This document shows, piece by piece, positions 34,373 to 35,779 of a DNA stretch of 35,779 nt (position 1 is its first letter; each line of letters starts with the position of its first letter). The notes below the pieces were generated by a model. The model saw only the letters and a program-made list of their open reading frames with translations, did no database searches and was not told where the DNA came from. The stretch lies in assembly GCA_964573715.1 (NCBI GenBank), contig CAZNKR010000020.1, positions 1 to 35,779 on the forward strand. Direction: 5' to 3'. A program made the translations under genes and the position numbers. The DNA is from SVEL01 sp964573715. GTDB lineage: Bacteria; Bacillota; Clostridia; Lachnospirales; Lachnospiraceae.

Positions 34373-34768
34373 TTATAAAAGCTTTCCTAATACCCCATTA
34401 ACAAATGAGGATGAATCCTGACCGCCATATATCTTTGCAATATCTACAGCTTCATTGATTGCAACCCGAGGTGGAATATCATCATCATACTTAATCTCAT
34501 AATATGCTAAACGCATAATGGTAAGATCCACCTTGCTCATACGCGATAAATCCCAATCTTCACTGGCTCCGTCTATAGCTGCATCTATCAAGGTTAAAAG
34601 TGGCAGTATACTAAAAACTTTGTTATGAACGTAATCTGCTTCCTCATCATTTAATGAAGCCATAACGTCCTTATATAATCCAAACTGTTCTTCCATCTCA
34701 CTTTCTTCATGAAATTCTATATGGAATAACATTCTAAAAGTGTGTTCTCTAAGTTCTCTTCTTGTCAT
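34373..34768 (-). CDS. nusB: Transcription antitermination factor NusB
   Basis: All-helical RNA-binding factor for rRNA antitermination. It has 131 residues. MTRRELREHTFRMLFHIEFH is the typical N-terminal arginine-rich helix, and MRLAYYEIKYDDDIPPRVAI with NEAVDIAKIYGGQDSSSFVN and GVLGKL is the conserved C-terminus. AAAGGTT precedes the ATG. It follows asp23 and is coupled to xseA. Confidence 0.95.
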   Translation of the reverse strand: MTRRELREHTFRMLFHIEFHEESEMEEQFGLYKDVMASLNDEEADYVHNKVFSILPLLTLIDAAIDGASEDWDLSRMSKVDLTIMRLAYYEIKYDDDIPPRVAINEAVDIAKIYGGQDSSSFVNGVLGKLL

Positions 34769-34800
34769 GGTACAACCTTTCTATTTACAAATAAATGTAA

Positions 34801-35154
34801 CTACTTATTGTTTTCTAATGCAACACCAGCGATAGTTACATTAACTTCGGATACTGCAAGACCTGTCATATTTTCAATAGCTGTCTTAACCTTATCCTGT
34901 ACCTGCTGTGATACTGTAGGTACATTGTAGCCATAATCAATATTAATAGCTAAATCTATTGCAACACAATCTGTACCAACTTCAACTTTTACACCTTTTG
35001 AAAGATTTTTCATTCCAAGCTTTGAAATAATCTCTTTTGTAATATTGCCTGCCATAGAAGCAACACCTTTTACCTCTGTTGCTGCTAAACCTGCAATAAT
35101 TGCAACTACATCATCTGCTATCTGAACAATACCTACATTTGTATTCTTTTCCAC
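34801..35154 (-). CDS. Asp23/Gls24 family envelope stress protein
   Basis: DUF322/Asp23 protein, a small cytoplasmic or membrane-associated family linked to cell-envelope stress. It has 117 residues. GIVQIADDVVAIIAGLAATE, VKGVASMAG and VDLAINIDYGYNVPTV-type residues (here AIDLAINIDYGYNVPTVSQQ) are the family core. The start is a GTG with AGGAGG eight bases upstream. It heads the run to recN. In spore formers it lies directly after spoIIIAH, as here. Confidence 0.92.
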   Translation of the reverse strand: MEKNTNVGIVQIADDVVAIIAGLAATEVKGVASMAGNITKEIISKLGMKNLSKGVKVEVGTDCVAIDLAINIDYGYNVPTVSQQVQDKVKTAIENMTGLAVSEVNVTIAGVALENNK

Positions 35155-35192
35155 GATTATATCCTCCTAATTTCAGACTTTCACTTATTAGT

Positions 35193-35220
35193 ATTATACC
35201 AAAAATGCATCTAAATGCAA
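35193..35220 (-). promoter_or_regulatory. Promoter of the asp23-nusB-xseAB-ispA-dxs-nadK-argR-recN run
   Basis: On the minus strand TTGCAT (35215-35220) and TATAAT (35193-35198) are 16 bases apart, about 40 bases before the asp23 GTG. It separates the housekeeping run from the decaying spoIIIA end. Confidence 0.65.
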
Positions 35221-35249
35221 TAAATTTGTGCAAATAAATGTTTTTAAGT

Positions 35250-35558
35250 CTATTCTGTTGTATCTACAACTGTTATAGTAATATCCTTTGCTTCCACACC
35301 TAAAGTGCTTTTTATCGCTTCTTCAATCCTTGTTATTTCAGTAATTTCCAGCGGAGTTGATAATACTATAACATCAACCTTATTGTCAATCATTGTTACA
35401 CCAGCATCAATTTGAGCCAAAACATCGGCATCAGATAAATCATAAGTGTTTATGGCTTCCTTTTTTGTATCTCCAAAACTAAGATAGCCTGCAACTGCTA
35501 CTAAGGCTGCCAAAGCTGTAATTATCAATTGGTTTCGTTTGAAAAGTTTGTTCATCAT
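35250..35558 (-). CDS. spoIIIAH: Internally deleted SpoIIIAH-like protein
   Basis: SpoIIIAH is a forespore-facing membrane protein of the SpoIIIA-SpoIIQ channel, normally about 200 residues. This ORF has only 102. The N-terminus is a clear SpoIIIAH anchor (MMNKLFKRNQLIITALAALV, AVAGYLSF) with the following YDLSDADVLAQID. It then jumps to VDVIVLSTPLEITEITRIEE and GVEAKDITITV, the family C-terminal ring-building domain. The central coiled-coil (the region of ARLxREQxRxK residues) and the first strands of the ring domain, about 90 residues, are gone without loss of frame. The ORF has only a modest SD (GTGGGG). It may be expressed but is unlikely to build the channel. Treated as a CDS because it is open. 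Confidence 0.75.
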   Translation of the reverse strand: MMNKLFKRNQLIITALAALVAVAGYLSFGDTKKEAINTYDLSDADVLAQIDAGVTMIDNKVDVIVLSTPLEITEITRIEEAIKSTLGVEAKDITITVVDTTE

Positions 35559-35619
35559 TTACCCCACTTTATTCTTTACTATATATTATTTTGAATTATC
35601 AAAAATATTCACAAATGCT

Positions 35620-35779
35620 TTATGAAATTATTATAGAAATGTTATTAATTGATACACCACATAAGCTCTCAACCATTTTCACAATATATTGTTGTGTATT
35701 TATATCTAATTTTCCTTTTATAGTTATGGCAACACCTTTAATTTCTGGATTATTTTCAGTTACCATTACTCCATATTAC
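35620..35779 (-). pseudogene. spoIIIAG: spoIIIAG 3' end, broken (runs off the window)
   Basis: Tail of SpoIIIAG, a ring-forming component of the sporulation channel. The frame reads YGVMVTENNPEIKGVAITIK and GKLDINTQQYIVKMVESLCG, ending SINNISIIIS-stop at 35620, matching the C-terminal end of the family (xEIxGVxVxAxG...ALxGIxxxxIxVxK pattern). In the same frame a TAA lies at 35776-35778, five codons before the first Met at 35766, so this piece is cut from whatever precedes it. The gene upstream lies outside the window, so full decay cannot be confirmed. It is 61 bases upstream of the shortened spoIIIAH, the standard AG-AH order. Confidence 0.7.

Noticed and set aside
1..35779. CRISPR array, insertion sequence, prophage, tRNA, rRNA or riboswitch
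   Set aside because: No regularly spaced repeats, transposase or phage-like genes, cloverleaf sequences or recognisable riboswitch cores were seen on either strand; XerD is the chromosomal housekeeping recombinase.

Overview
The window looks like a low-GC Clostridia (Firmicutes) chromosome, most likely Lachnospiraceae. This rests on AT-rich codon use, strong AGGAGG-type ribosome binding sites, a single-chain pyruvate:ferredoxin oxidoreductase, CGAAC-type LexA boxes at recA, and Firmicutes gene orders such as asp23-nusB-xseA-xseB-ispA-dxs-nadK-argR-recN and yicC-gmk-rpoZ-rimO-pgsA-cinA-recA-recX-rny. The species cannot be named from sequence alone. Almost every gene lies on the minus strand; the one clear plus-strand gene is the NFACT-family gene at 23452-25188.

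Layout. 1-317: wreck of a D-Ala-D-Ala carboxypeptidase (dacF-like). 353-3239: LTA-synthase-like membrane enzyme and a histidine phosphatase. 3415-6945: pyruvate:ferredoxin oxidoreductase. 7028-9522: deoB-pdp nucleoside catabolism pair. 9666-10694: DAHP synthase. 10810-11691: xerD. 11821-12129: spoIIM relic. 12189-14797: nudF, proC and an aspartate-type aminotransferase. 14906-15005: assembly gap flanked by an identical 55-base sequence. 15196-23234: rny, recX, recA, pncC-type cinA, pgsA, rimO, rpoZ, gmk, yicC. 23452-26725: rqcH and glgA, convergent on a shared terminator. 26808-27088: spo0A and probable spoIVB relics. 27195-35154: recN, argR, nadK, dxs, ispA, xseB, xseA, nusB, asp23, probably one long transcript from a promoter near 35200. 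35250-35779: shortened spoIIIAH and a broken spoIIIAG.

Main observation. At every place where endospore formers keep a sporulation gene in these conserved neighbourhoods, only a scar remains: a dacF fragment, a frame-broken spoIIM, an early-truncated spoIVB-like start, the last 50 codons of the master regulator spo0A, a spoIIIAH missing its middle, and a spoIIIAG tail preceded by an in-frame stop. The surrounding housekeeping genes are intact. The lineage therefore appears to have lost sporulation through many separate, mostly small deletions, recently enough for the scars to be readable. The usual neighbours remA and tlyA are also absent, and cinA carries only its amidase domain.

No CRISPR array, insertion sequence, prophage, tRNA or rRNA gene was seen. 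No new defence or biosynthetic system is evident; the unusual content is gene decay plus several regulatory hairpins.
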